DNA from: Ferrimonas aestuarii
GTDB taxonomy: Bacteria > Pseudomonadota > Gammaproteobacteria > Enterobacterales > Shewanellaceae
Direction: 5' to 3'
Length of the DNA: 64,000 bases
Assembly (NCBI RefSeq): GCF_005116665.1
Contig: NZ_SWCJ01000005.1
Location: 229,076 to 293,075, forward strand
A model generated the notes under the pieces. It saw nothing but the letters and a program-made list of their open reading frames with translations. It ran no database searches and had not been told where the DNA came from. Positions 54,219 to 64,000 of this stretch are shown piece after piece (within the stretch, counting starts at the first letter, position 1; the number at the start of each line of letters is the position of its first letter). Position numbers and translations under genes: made by a program.

Positions 54219-54748
54219 GAGATCATGTCATTTCTGTTGTGAGTGGGTCAGGCCTAGGCGTACCTTAAGGTCGCAGAATTGCGTTAGTGCTGTGGGTCAA
54301 CGCGATTGAGTCGATGACCGGAGCCAAGGGCAATTCAATTTAGGCCTCGAAGCCCGTCTTACATTCAGCAATGCCTTTTGCTGTAGACGGGGAGTGTGGC
54401 TAGCAGTCGTGCCAATTAGATTGGTGTCTGAGCCGAATAGTTCGATCCTACCAAAGAGATCTATGTGTGACCAGCTTCACAAGCTTGGCTCAGTGCTCGG
54501 ATGACCTCCTATTGCTTAATAAATCAGCAATTAGTTCGATTCACTGCGCTGGTTTCGTTGATGAGTGTTTTTGTTGGATTTAAGCCGGATTTGCAATTGA
54601 ATCAAAGTGATATTGGAAATTCATTTGCGGTCTTCATGGCTGGTACGTTGATCGCTGATCAAGACAGTAAGGAGCGTTGGAGTTTGGTAAGGGTTGATAG
54701 GGTGTGAGAAACAGGGGCTGCCGTTTGCTGGCAGCCCCAATGCTTACA
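54219..54748. other. Intergenic stretch, 530 bases
   Basis: Leader of putP on the minus strand and the downstream end of the sigma/DUF3379 operon. A 68-codon plus-strand frame (54501-54707) has no support. Only the terminator at 54714-54738 was recognised. Confidence 0.45.
54714..54738 (-). terminator. Terminator of the sigma factor operon
   Basis: GGGGCTGCC and GGCAGCCCC with a 7-base loop; on the minus strand TGTTTC follows. It lies 11 bases after the DUF3379 gene stop. Confidence 0.78.
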
Positions 54749-55447
54749 CTAGATGGCTATCAGGCTGTCTTTAATCTCTTTGATCACCGGTTCCAGCTTC
54801 TGCAGTTTTCCGCCAACAACGGCGACTTGAAGTTGAGGCATATCGAAGGCTTTGCCTTTGTAGGCATCATTAGCAAACTTATCCACCATCTTCTGGCTTT
54901 GCTCCTTGGGAATAAAGAACACCGTCATGCGCCCTTGTGGGGTATCGATGATGGTGTGTAGGCTGCGCACGCCGTCGAAGTCACAGTAATTGGCGTAGTA
55001 GATGTGGCCACTGCTGTGGGTCAGCTTGCCGCCGAAACTGGCCAGCTTCACGTTGAGAGCGTCTAAACTGACCTGCTCGTCCACACGATCCGCAAACCCG
55101 GCCTCGTGAGCAACGTGAGCCAAGGCGTGATCGCCGATGTCCATTGGCTGACGGATTAAGGTAAACGACAAGCCGATGGCGAAGGCCACGGCTGCTGCCG
55201 CCGCGAGTTGCAAACGGTGATGACGCTTGCTGCTCTGGAACTGCGTCAGGTTCTGCTGTAGCAAGATACGCTCAGCTAGGTCCTCAGGAGGATCGACCTT
55301 CATGGCTGAAGCCATCTTTTGATCCATCAACTGCAGCTCCTCCACGAAGGCTTTGCGGCTGGCTTCTTGGTTCATTGCGTCGATAAACGCCGGATCATCA
55401 CTGTAGGGATCGGCGTATGCTTGACGGCGAAACTCGAGTTCATCCAT
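54749..55447 (-). CDS. DUF3379 membrane protein, probable anti-sigma factor
   Basis: A 232-residue protein with a cytoplasmic N-terminal part (about 1-80), one transmembrane helix (about 81-100, AAAAAVAFAIGLSFTLI) and a periplasmic domain. This is the DUF3379 layout found beside ECF sigma factors in Shewanella and Vibrio. Its start overlaps the sigma gene by 8 bases (ATGGATGA), so the two are coupled. The membrane topology fits an anti-sigma factor that holds the sigma factor at the membrane, but this role is inferred. Confidence 0.82.
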   Translation of the reverse strand: MDELEFRRQAYADPYSDDPAFIDAMNQEASRKAFVEELQLMDQKMASAMKVDPPEDLAERILLQQNLTQFQSSKRHHRLQLAAAAAVAFAIGLSFTLIRQPMDIGDHALAHVAHEAGFADRVDEQVSLDALNVKLASFGGKLTHSSGHIYYANYCDFDGVRSLHTIIDTPQGRMTVFFIPKEQSQKMVDKFANDAYKGKAFDMPQLQVAVVGGKLQKLEPVIKEIKDSLIAI

Positions 55448-56003
55448 TGTTTAACTCCCGAGCTGGTGATTGTTCCAGCTTCTCACGTAATTGGTTTCGG
55501 GCACGAAACAACCTGGTCATCACGGTGTTGCGATTCAGGCCCATGATGCTGGCGATCTCTTCCCCATTAAATCCGTGCTGAACTTGCAGCACCAGAGGCT
55601 CTCGATACTCTTCGGGCAGCTCGGAGATCTGCTTGCGAAGCAGGTCGTTATCCACCTGCTGCTCAAGGCTGGTTCCTTGAGCATCGGCAACCGGATGGTC
55701 GTCGATGTCGGTCAGGTCAAATTGTTTTCGTTCAAAGCGGCGGGCATTTTCCCGGCGCAAAATCGTTATCAGCCACGCTTTTGCGGCTTTGTCATCTTTA
55801 AGAGAGTCCAGGGCCTTCCAGGCTCGCAGGAAAGTTTCCTGCACCAGGTCATCTGCGACAGTAGGATCGCCACTTAGCCAATAGGCGTAGCGGTAGATCT
55901 CTGTGCTTAGGGCTCGCACTAAACTCTCGTAGCGTCGTTGTTTACTCACCATGTCATCTAAGACCGGAGAGCGCTCCTTTTTCTTTCGCAACAATCTCAA
56001 CAT
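55440..56003 (-). CDS. ECF sigma factor (RpoE-like)
   Basis: A 187-residue sigma-70 family protein with region 2 (IYRYAYWLSGDPTVADDLVQETFLRAWKALDSL) and region 4 (LPEEYREPLVLQVQHGFNGEEIASIMGLNRNTVMTRLFRARNQLRE). Regions 1 and 3 are absent, as in group IV. It is first in a two-gene operon with a DUF3379 membrane protein. An in-frame ATG at residue 18 (MVSKQRRYES) is another possible start. Signal unknown. Confidence 0.92.
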   Translation of the reverse strand: MLRLLRKKKERSPVLDDMVSKQRRYESLVRALSTEIYRYAYWLSGDPTVADDLVQETFLRAWKALDSLKDDKAAKAWLITILRRENARRFERKQFDLTDIDDHPVADAQGTSLEQQVDNDLLRKQISELPEEYREPLVLQVQHGFNGEEIASIMGLNRNTVMTRLFRARNQLREKLEQSPARELNNG

Positions 56004-56154
56004 TTTTTCTGCCTATTCTGGGCGCTGTTGATTGGGATGCCGATCCACGTGGTTACGACACAGTAAATGGATGTCATTGTACGATGAATTTTAGGTTAAG
56101 TTTCAATGATTAATTGCGATTGGTGCTTGAGGTAATCCGAATCGTAATAAATAG

Positions 56155-56186
56155 AGAAAAAAGCCGCCTGTTGGTTCAGGCGGCTC
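56155..56186 (-). terminator. Terminator of the moxR/bat operon
   Basis: Minus strand: AGCCGCCTG, loop, CAGGCGGCT and six T residues, 20 bases after the batD stop. Confidence 0.88.
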
Positions 56187-56206
56187 AGATGAGAGTGTGG
56201 GTTGAG

Positions 56207-57822
56207 TTATTGCGGGTTTAATGGCCCAAGGGAGTGCCTGTGACTCTGCTCAGACTTGGATAGCGTATTTAACGCTTTGCTGAGAGGTTTGAGATCGATT
56301 GCGACACCTTGACCGCTGTAACGTTGTCGCTCAAGGTCATCCAATATCACCTTCAGCTCAGGAAAGCGTTGTTTTACCTGAGCGAGGGTGTGTGTTTCGC
56401 CTCGAAGCCCATCCAGTTGCCCCGGCAACATACTCAGTACCTTGCCAAGCTGGTTGTGTTTGAGCAGTTCATCGAAGTTGGCACTGAGATTGTTGTCCGG
56501 CTTGCTGTGCGTTTGTTCGATGGCTGGCGCGGTATGACCACGGCGATAGCCCCAGATAAGACTTAGGATCAGCGCTACCCACAGAATTAGGCTTATATAA
56601 AACCACAGATTTTTATGCCATGGCGTGGCCACTTCAACGGTGGTCACCGTGGCTTCTGGCGTAACGGCCACAGGTTGTGGAGCGTTCGCCGATGGCTCAA
56701 CGGTCAGTGTGCGTGCCGGTAAGGTGGCGTATTCTTTTCGATTGAGCTTGGCGTTAAACCAAGCCACTTTTACCTCTGGAAGGGTATAGGTTCCCGGTTT
56801 GTTTGGCACAATCGCGGTGCTTTGACTTAAGCGTGCCACCACCTCTTGCCCTTGAATATCATCGCTACGATCGGGTTTATCCGGGTAGCTTTTTAGGCCG
56901 TCAGGGTAACTGATCTCCAGATTCGGCAGGGCCGCTTCTGTGGTGCCAATGGCCGTCAGGGTGACGATGCGAGATAGGGGCTCTCCCACCTTAATGGTTT
57001 GTTGTTCAGGAGACCAAGTCTCATTGAGAGACACCAGATTGGCCACCAACCATGGTTCGGTGAAAGACGCAGGAGGCTGTTTTACCTTAAGCTCCAGCGT
57101 GTCCCCCATCAGTTGTACCGGCGTAGACAGGCTGCGGGAGAATAGATCTCGGCTTCGATTTGGCTTGAGAATGTCGCCGCTAAAGTCGGAGCCCTTCAGT
57201 TGATGGCTGCCTGCAACCTGAGGCGTAACCCCGTAGTGGCGCTCGATGACCCGATAACGACGGCCGTTGATCACTTCAACGGTATTGCTGTCGGCACCTT
57301 TTTGTTGGATCAGTGCGCTTTCTAGCTCAGGCTCTGACAGGACGCCTCGTTGCAGCTCGCCTGCCAAGTAGAGTTTGACCTGATAATCGACCGTTTGCCC
57401 AAGCCATACCTCATCGCTACCCAGCTCTGCTCGCAAGAATACTTGTGGCAATTGACCTGCCGAGCTGGCATTGGCAACCACCTTCAGCTGAATCGGTTTG
57501 GATTGCTGACCGGCGGCAGTGAGACTGGGGATCAGAAAGTTGCCCACTTTTTTGGGGATCAGTACCACCTGCCAACGGGTTTCACGGCGAGTATCGAAAT
57601 TGATCATTTGAGTGGAGCGACTGACGTTGGTGCGCGCCACCACAAAGTCGCTGTTTAGGGGGCCGGTATCCAGAGCGTTGGCATCGATTTCGTCATCGGC
57701 AACAACGGTCAGCACGAAGGATTGCTGCACCACCACAGGGTTAGCATCAACGCTGGCTTCTAGGTTGCTGTAAGCCCAACCACTGTGGCTGAAAAGCAGC
57801 AAGCTTAACAATATTAGGCGTT

Positions 57823-57829
<7 letters not shown>
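56207..57829 (-). CDS. batD: BatD-like (oxygen tolerance) membrane protein
   Basis: A 540-residue protein with a signal peptide (cleavage after GWA), a long periplasmic part of beta domains (about 20-400), one transmembrane helix (about 408-425, LWFYISLILWVALILSLIWG) and a cytoplasmic tail. BatD proteins accompany BatA/BatB in operons first linked to aerotolerance in Bacteroides; mechanism not settled. Last gene of the moxR operon; overlaps the previous gene by 7 bases. Confidence 0.87.
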
Positions 57830-59689
<1,860 letters not shown>

Positions 59690-59697
<8 letters not shown>

Positions 59698-60682
59698 GTC
59701 GACCTCCTCGGGCCATCATTAACACCAGTAGGGTGAGTCCAAGGGCGCCCGCGAGGGGCCAAGGGTAGAGTTCGGTGCGAGGGCGCCACATTTTGGCATC
59801 TCGAGCCACTGGCTCCAACTGATCTAAACGGCTGTAGATCTGTGCCATCTCCTCGCCACTGCGTGCACGGAAGTAATGGCCACCGGTTTGAGCGGCGATC
59901 TCTTTCAGAGCAGATTCGTTAAGATCTTTACTTGGATTCACCTCTCGGGTGCGCATGCCAAGCCAACCGGATTGCTGTATCGATTCGGCCCCGATGCCGA
60001 TGGTGTAGATTTTCACGCCCGCTTGTTTGGCCAATTTGGTGGCTTCTGCCACTTTAAAGTGGCCCGCGTTGTTGGTGCCGTCGGTCATTAAGATCAATAC
60101 TTTGTCTGGGTTATCCAGTTCGGCAAAGCGTTTTACTCCGAGGGCGATGGCATCGCCAATGGCGGTTTGTTGGCCCACCAGTCCTAAGGCGGATTCATCG
60201 AGATAGCGTTTTACTGTTGGCCGGTCAAAGGTCAGTGGTGCTTGCAGGTAGGCGGCATCGGCGAACAGAATCAGGCCAATACGATCCCCTTCTCGTCGTT
60301 CGATAAATTGGCCGAGTAGGTACTGCATCATACTGAAGCGGTCCACCATCTGACCTTTAAACTCCATGTCTTGCACCTGCATGCTGCCGGAAAGATCCGC
60401 GGCAACCATCAGATCGCGTCCTTGGCGCTCCAGTGGCACAGGATCCCCCAGCCACTGTGGGCGACTGCAAGCGATGACCGCCAGTCCCCATGCCAGCAGC
60501 AATAGCCAGGATTGCCACTTAGGCTTATCTTCCATTACCGCACTGGTCAGCAGGGTATGACTGCCCTGAAGTTTGAGCGCGGTTGTTGCTTGAGCTTTGG
60601 GAGCTTGCTTTTGACCAAATAGGGCGAATAACCAGGGGAGAACAGCCATGGCCAGTAAGTAGGGCCATTCGATGGTCAACAT
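59690..60682 (-). CDS. batA: BatA-like VWA-domain protein
   Basis: A 330-residue protein: two N-terminal membrane helices (about 7-22 and 57-75), a von Willebrand A domain (about 88-280) with full MIDAS motif DLSGSM and TDGTNNAG, and a last C-terminal helix (LAGALGLTLLVLMMA). It is thought to act with BatB and BatD as a membrane complex controlled by the MoxR ATPase. It overlaps its neighbours by 8 and 7 bases. Confidence 0.9.
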
Positions 60683-61149
60683 TGACCTACCTCCTGAGCC
60701 TTACCTTGCTTATACAAGCCCGTTAACGTGGTGCTCACCATCGCTTTGACCTCGGATAGGGCAACCACGCTGTTGGGCTGGTACTGCTTTTCATTCAGTT
60801 GTTGCCACTGTTGTTGTTGATTGGGCTTTTGGAATTTGGCCAGCCAAGCCACCCATGCGGCACCGGTCAAGGAGGCGACCTCACTTCTTGGGTGATAAGC
60901 CAGCGCACAGCGTTTTACTAGAGCGCTCAAGGTGGCGGCGTCTACCTGTTTGGGCAGTGCGTTGAGTTCATCTAGAGCGCTGCGAAGTGGCTTTAATTGC
61001 TGATGGCGTTTCCACAATAGGATACCCAGAGCAATGAACAGCGTCACCAGTAACGCCAAGGCAAGATTGGCTTGCCAAGAGAGTGGCCAAGCCCACGGCA
61101 GCGGCTCGGTACTGATGTCGCGAAGTTGGGCTAAAGGATCGGTTGCCAT
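60676..61149 (-). CDS. DUF4381 membrane protein
   Basis: A 157-residue protein with one N-terminal transmembrane helix (about 28-46, ANLALALLVTLFIALGILLW) and a helical cytoplasmic part containing LVKRCALAYHPRSEVASLTGAAWVAWLAKF, typical of DUF4381. It is regularly found between the DUF58 and VWA genes in moxR operons. Role unknown; probably part of the same membrane complex. Confidence 0.85.
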   Translation of the reverse strand: MATDPLAQLRDISTEPLPWAWPLSWQANLALALLVTLFIALGILLWKRHQQLKPLRSALDELNALPKQVDAATLSALVKRCALAYHPRSEVASLTGAAWVAWLAKFQKPNQQQQWQQLNEKQYQPNSVVALSEVKAMVSTTLTGLYKQGKAQEVGQC

Positions 61150-62063
61150 AACGTCTCCATTTGTTTATCTAAGCGTTTGGCGGCGCTGACCTGACTGCGC
61201 TTGAGGCCTCGTTGAGACAGGCCTTTACGCAGGCGAAGTTGTTGTTGATCTTGAGCGTTAAGCCATTGCATCCGACCTTGGTGGTCGAGCTGCGCCAGTT
61301 TGCCTTGATGCCAAACGGGTACAATTTGCGATTTCGGGCATTGAGCCAACCGCTGTGCCAATGGATCGGTGATCTCAAACAGACGCACCTCACAGTGACG
61401 TGCGATGTCAGCCAACAGATCCAGTTCAGCGTCAACAAGCTGTTGCCCATCGCTGATGATCAGCACGACTGAGCCCGGGTGGGCCAGTCTTCGAAGGCGT
61501 AACAAACTGCTGCGTAGGTAGCTCTGATCTTGATCCGATTCCGGTTGAATGGGCTGTTTGTGCAGTTCCACTAGGGATTCTAGATAAGGCGAGATTCCCT
61601 GACGGCGCGCTCTGGGTTTGTGTTCGTGGTGGTGGCCTTCTCGGCAAATGATGCCGCCGATGCGCTCACCTGCCGCCACAGTTTGCCAACCGATCAATGC
61701 GGCTAGGTGGGCGGCTTGTACTGATTTCAATACTAAGGCTGACCCTTGCTGCATCTGATTGCCTAGATCGGTAAAAATCAGTACGGGGCGTTCGCGCTCT
61801 TCTCGAAACAACTTGGTGTGCGCCGCGCCAGTGCGAGCGGTAACGCGCCAATCGATGGTGCGAACGTCATCGCCACTTTGGTAGCGGCGAACTTCGTCAA
61901 ACTCCATCCCTCGGCCTTTAAGGCGAGTCAGGTTTTGTCCTGCTCGGGCACTGGCTCGAGGCATAGCCCGAAATGGGTTCTGCCTCTGCCCATAGGCTCG
62001 ATAGACCAGAAGTTCATCAAGGCTTAGGTCAACACCATTAGCGTGTAGGGGTAATGCATCCAT
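61131..62063 (-). CDS. DUF58 protein of the moxR operon
   Basis: A 310-residue protein with the DUF58 core GRGMEFDEVRRYQSGDDVRTIDWRVTARTG (about 50-80) and a VWA-like following part (PVLIFTDLGNQMQQG and VVLIISDGQQL). It has no membrane helix. DUF58 proteins are constant partners of MoxR ATPases. Its ATG overlaps the moxR stop (TAATG), and it overlaps the next gene by 19 bases, the deepest overlap in the operon. Confidence 0.9.
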   Translation of the reverse strand: MDALPLHANGVDLSLDELLVYRAYGQRQNPFRAMPRASARAGQNLTRLKGRGMEFDEVRRYQSGDDVRTIDWRVTARTGAAHTKLFREERERPVLIFTDLGNQMQQGSALVLKSVQAAHLAALIGWQTVAAGERIGGIICREGHHHEHKPRARRQGISPYLESLVELHKQPIQPESDQDQSYLRSSLLRLRRLAHPGSVVLIISDGQQLVDAELDLLADIARHCEVRLFEITDPLAQRLAQCPKSQIVPVWHQGKLAQLDHQGRMQWLNAQDQQQLRLRKGLSQRGLKRSQVSAAKRLDKQMETLWQPIL

Positions 62064-63019
62064 TACGCCAGAGCCACCTGCTTGATGATGTCAGCAATGA
62101 CTTTATCAGCGGTTACGCCTTCGGCTTCTGCTTGATAGCTCAGAAGCAGACGATGGCGCAGCACGTTTGGCAGTACTGCCTGTACATCTTCTGGAGAGAC
62201 ATAGTCTTTGCCGTACAGCCAAGCCCGAGCTCGAGCGCAGCGTTCCAAAGAGATGGTTGCTCGAGGGCTGACGCCCCACTCTAAGTAACGGGCAAGCTCA
62301 TCACTGTACTTAGCTGGCGAGCGAGTCGCATCGATGAGATGCACCATGTAGTCTTCTAGCGCTGGGGCCATGTAGAGCTCTAGGGCACGCTTACGAGCTT
62401 GGAAAATCTCGACTTGAGTTAGCGGTGTTGGCGGTTTAGGCGCTTCGGACAGAGCCTCTTGGCGGCTCAGGGCTAAAATCTGCTTTTCGACCTCAGGGCC
62501 TGGGTAGTCCAGCGAGAGGTGCAGCAAGAATCGATCTAGCTGAGCCTCTGGCAGGGGGTAGGTGCCTTCGTTCTCAATCGGGTTTTGGGTTGCTAAGACC
62601 AAGAACAGTTTCGGAAGAGGGTAGCTGGTTTTGCCTACGGTAATCTGGTTTTCCGCCATCGCCTCCAGCAGCGCAGATTGCACTTTTGCGGGTGCACGGT
62701 TGATTTCGTCTGCCAGCAGCAAATTGTGGAACAGAGGTCCAGCTTGGAATTCAAACTGGCCAGTCTCTTGACGAAAGATGTCAGTACCGGTGAGATCCGC
62801 AGGAAGTAGGTCCGGCGTAAACTGGACGCGGTGGAAGTCCCCTTCGATGCTGTCGGCCAAGGCTTTCACTGCTCGGGTCTTGGCCAGCCCCGGTGGTCCC
62901 TCTACTAATAGGTGGCCATCTGCGACCAGCGCGATAAGCAGTCCTTCAACCAGCTCAGGCTGGCCGATGACCATGTGATTTAGATAAGTTTTGGCTTGTT
63001 CGAATCTTTCCAGCAACAT
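62063..63019 (-). CDS. MoxR-family AAA+ ATPase
   Basis: A 318-residue ATPase. Walker A is GPPGLAKTRAVKAL, preceded by VEGLLIALVADGHLLVE; Walker B is LLADEINRA; sensor 1 is LVLATQNPIENEGTYPLPEAQLDRF; the lid domain contains GVSPRATISLERCARARAWL. It likely remodels the VWA proteins encoded downstream. The ATG at 63019 has AAAGG 8 bases upstream; the longer frame starts at TTG and is rejected. First gene of the six-gene operon. Confidence 0.92.
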   Translation of the reverse strand: MLLERFEQAKTYLNHMVIGQPELVEGLLIALVADGHLLVEGPPGLAKTRAVKALADSIEGDFHRVQFTPDLLPADLTGTDIFRQETGQFEFQAGPLFHNLLLADEINRAPAKVQSALLEAMAENQITVGKTSYPLPKLFLVLATQNPIENEGTYPLPEAQLDRFLLHLSLDYPGPEVEKQILALSRQEALSEAPKPPTPLTQVEIFQARKRALELYMAPALEDYMVHLIDATRSPAKYSDELARYLEWGVSPRATISLERCARARAWLYGKDYVSPEDVQAVLPNVLRHRLLLSYQAEAEGVTADKVIADIIKQVALA

Positions 63020-63401
63020 TGGTGCAGCCTTTATTCCCAAAAAAGTGGTTCTATCCTATAAAAATCAATCACTCGCTTCCATAGAGAGCCTTATTCAGAG
63101 GAGGAACAAAGGAAAAAGTTCCGTACTTCGGTGTCACGGGCGGGCTTCTGCCCAATATAGAAGGAAGTGAATGCCATTCTTTCTATATAGGGTGCGTTTG
63201 TTGCGAGAGTGCTTGGCTAATGAGCTGAGTTTTCATTGATAATTGGGTTGCTCGTGTGGGAGTAAAATGCGATCTTGATGGATTAATCGACGCCATTGAT
63301 CGTAATCGCGGCCAAATGGCGTATAAATAGGCATGTGATCGGTTTTTTTGAAATTTATACTTGAGCAAAAAACTAAATCCGCTATAGTGCATGGCCTCGG
63401 T
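63020..63401. other. Intergenic stretch before the tRNA array, 382 bases
   Basis: Leader of the moxR operon (minus strand) and promoter of the tRNA array (plus strand). No other element was recognised; a 69-codon minus-strand frame is rejected. Confidence 0.5.
63361..63388 (+). promoter_or_regulatory. Promoter of the tRNA array
   Basis: TTGAGC (-35) and TATAGT (-10) with a 16-base spacer, followed by a GC-rich discriminator as is usual for stable-RNA promoters under stringent control. The first tRNA begins 13 bases after the -10 box. Confidence 0.7.
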
Positions 63402-63478
<77 letters not shown>

Positions 63479-63519
63479 ACTTATTCTCTGGAGAGAGCTT
63501 AAATACTCAATAATTCGAT

Positions 63520-63590
63520 TCCCCCTTAGTTCAGTCGGAAGAATCCACGTGGACTGTGAAAGAATCGGACTCCGGAGGGAGTAAAGCTCA
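63520..63590 (+). pseudogene. Degenerate tRNA-Asn copy 1
   Basis: The first 19 bases (TCCCCCTTAGTTCAGTCGG) equal the intact tRNA-Asn genes, followed by AAGAATCCACGTGGACTGTGAA and sequence that can no longer fold as a tRNA: anticodon GTT, T arm and CCA end are lost. Its right end is diffuse. Confidence 0.75.
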
Positions 63591-63601
63591 GAAAACTCGA
63601 T

Positions 63602-63677
63602 TCCCCCTTAGTTCAGTCGGTAGAACGGTGGACTGTTAATCCATATGTCGCTGGTTCAAGTCCAGCAGGGGGAGCCA
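63602..63677 (+). tRNA. tRNA-Asn (GTT), copy 1
   Basis: A 76-base tRNA with encoded CCA, acceptor TCCCCCT/AGGGGGA, D loop AGTCGGTAGA, anticodon GTT in GGACTGTTAATCC and T arm GCTGGTTCAAGTCCAGC. Confidence 0.97.
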
Positions 63678-63685
63678 CTTTTAAG

Positions 63686-63762
63686 ATGGGGTTACCCGAA
63701 TGGTGGACTGGCTATGTTAAAAACCGCATATGCCGCTAACACAAGTCCAGCAGGGGGAGCCA
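63686..63762 (+). pseudogene. Degenerate tRNA-Asn copy 2
   Basis: The last 21 bases, ending in CAGGGGGAGCCA, equal the 3' end of tRNA-Asn, and GGTGGACT and CATATG remain in the middle, but the acceptor 5' strand is replaced and the anticodon stem has insertions. So it is a decayed or recombined copy. Confidence 0.75.
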
Positions 63763-63812
63763 CATTAAATTGCTTTGATGGCGACGAGACATTGAAGTGA
63801 TACAGTTTCGGT

Positions 63813-63889
<77 letters not shown>

Positions 63890-63908
63890 ACTTATTTGAA
63901 AATTCGAT

Positions 63909-63984
63909 TCCCCCTTAGTTCAGTCGGTAGAACGGTGGACTGTTAATCCATATGTCGCTGGTTCAAGTCCAGCAGGGGGAGCCA
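63909..63984 (+). tRNA. tRNA-Asn (GTT), copy 2
   Basis: Identical to copy 1 over all 76 bases. The 16 bases that follow up to the window end equal those that follow copy 1, so the array continues outside. Confidence 0.97.
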
Positions 63985-64000
63985 CTTTTAAGATGGGGTT

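Noticed and set aside
54501..54707. 68-codon plus-strand frame before the sigma operon
   Set aside because: No start signals and no recognisable sequence; probably chance.

Overview
The window looks like a chromosomal segment of a marine gammaproteobacterium of the Shewanella/Ferrimonas type (order Alteromonadales). The support is an octaheme tetrathionate-reductase-type cytochrome next to a porin and a monoheme cytochrome, an OmcA/MtrC-family decaheme lipoprotein, a seven-gene isoleucine/valine degradation operon in the order known from Shewanella (ivdA to ivdG), several chemoreceptors, Na+-coupled carriers (PutP, NhaC, SLC13) and FadL-type porins. Genus is inferred, not proven. Base composition is moderate (about half G+C by eye), with one clearly AT-rich regulator gene at 31154-32146.

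Layout. 1-6.3 kb: the end of a chemoreceptor, a LysR regulator, then a convergent three-gene respiratory operon (monoheme c, DUF3373 porin, octaheme reductase) and a META-domain lipoprotein. 6.5-10.3 kb: AraC regulator, alpha/beta hydrolase, membrane-anchored FMN glutamate-synthase-like protein. 10.4-18.2 kb: the ivd operon for branched-chain acyl-CoA oxidation, with a palindromic operator in front. 18.3-20.9 kb: a secreted EndoU nuclease with a probable immunity partner, a broken LysR gene, and a MAPEG/MarR divergent pair with three copies of a palindromic operator. 20.9-31 kb: lytic transglycosylase, small enzymes, a chemoreceptor and two ion-coupled transporters. 31-40.6 kb: AT-rich AraC-type regulator, decaheme cytochrome, GST, a nickel superoxide dismutase operon whose maturation protease looks frameshifted, a dCache chemoreceptor and a possible PD-(D/E)XK protein; a diverged ~125-bp repeat lies at both ends of this segment. 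40.7-50.7 kb: SulP carrier, RssA-like patatin, rhodanese/DUF2892 pair, an outer-membrane barrel / LolA-like / RND operon, and the first of two FadL paralogs. 51-56 kb: second FadL, PutP, ECF sigma factor with DUF3379 partner. 56.2-63.0 kb: a tightly overlapping moxR-DUF58-DUF4381-batA-batB/C-batD operon; the batB/C fusion gene carries a pure 22-unit CAG run. 63.4-64 kb: a tandem array of initiator-Met and Asn tRNA genes with degenerate Asn copies, running off the window end.

How parts work together. Two cytochrome loci give extracytoplasmic electron transfer. The ivd enzymes take branched-chain acyl-CoAs to acetyl-CoA and propionyl-CoA-level products. FadL porins, the RND/LolA-like/barrel set and the patatin all suggest lipid traffic at the envelope. 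A 16-bp palindrome, ATTAG-N6-CTAAT, occurs in front of the LysR gene, in front of the octaheme cytochrome operon and twice in front of the RND operon; these distant units may share one regulator. No CRISPR array, prophage, intact insertion sequence or rRNA gene was seen.
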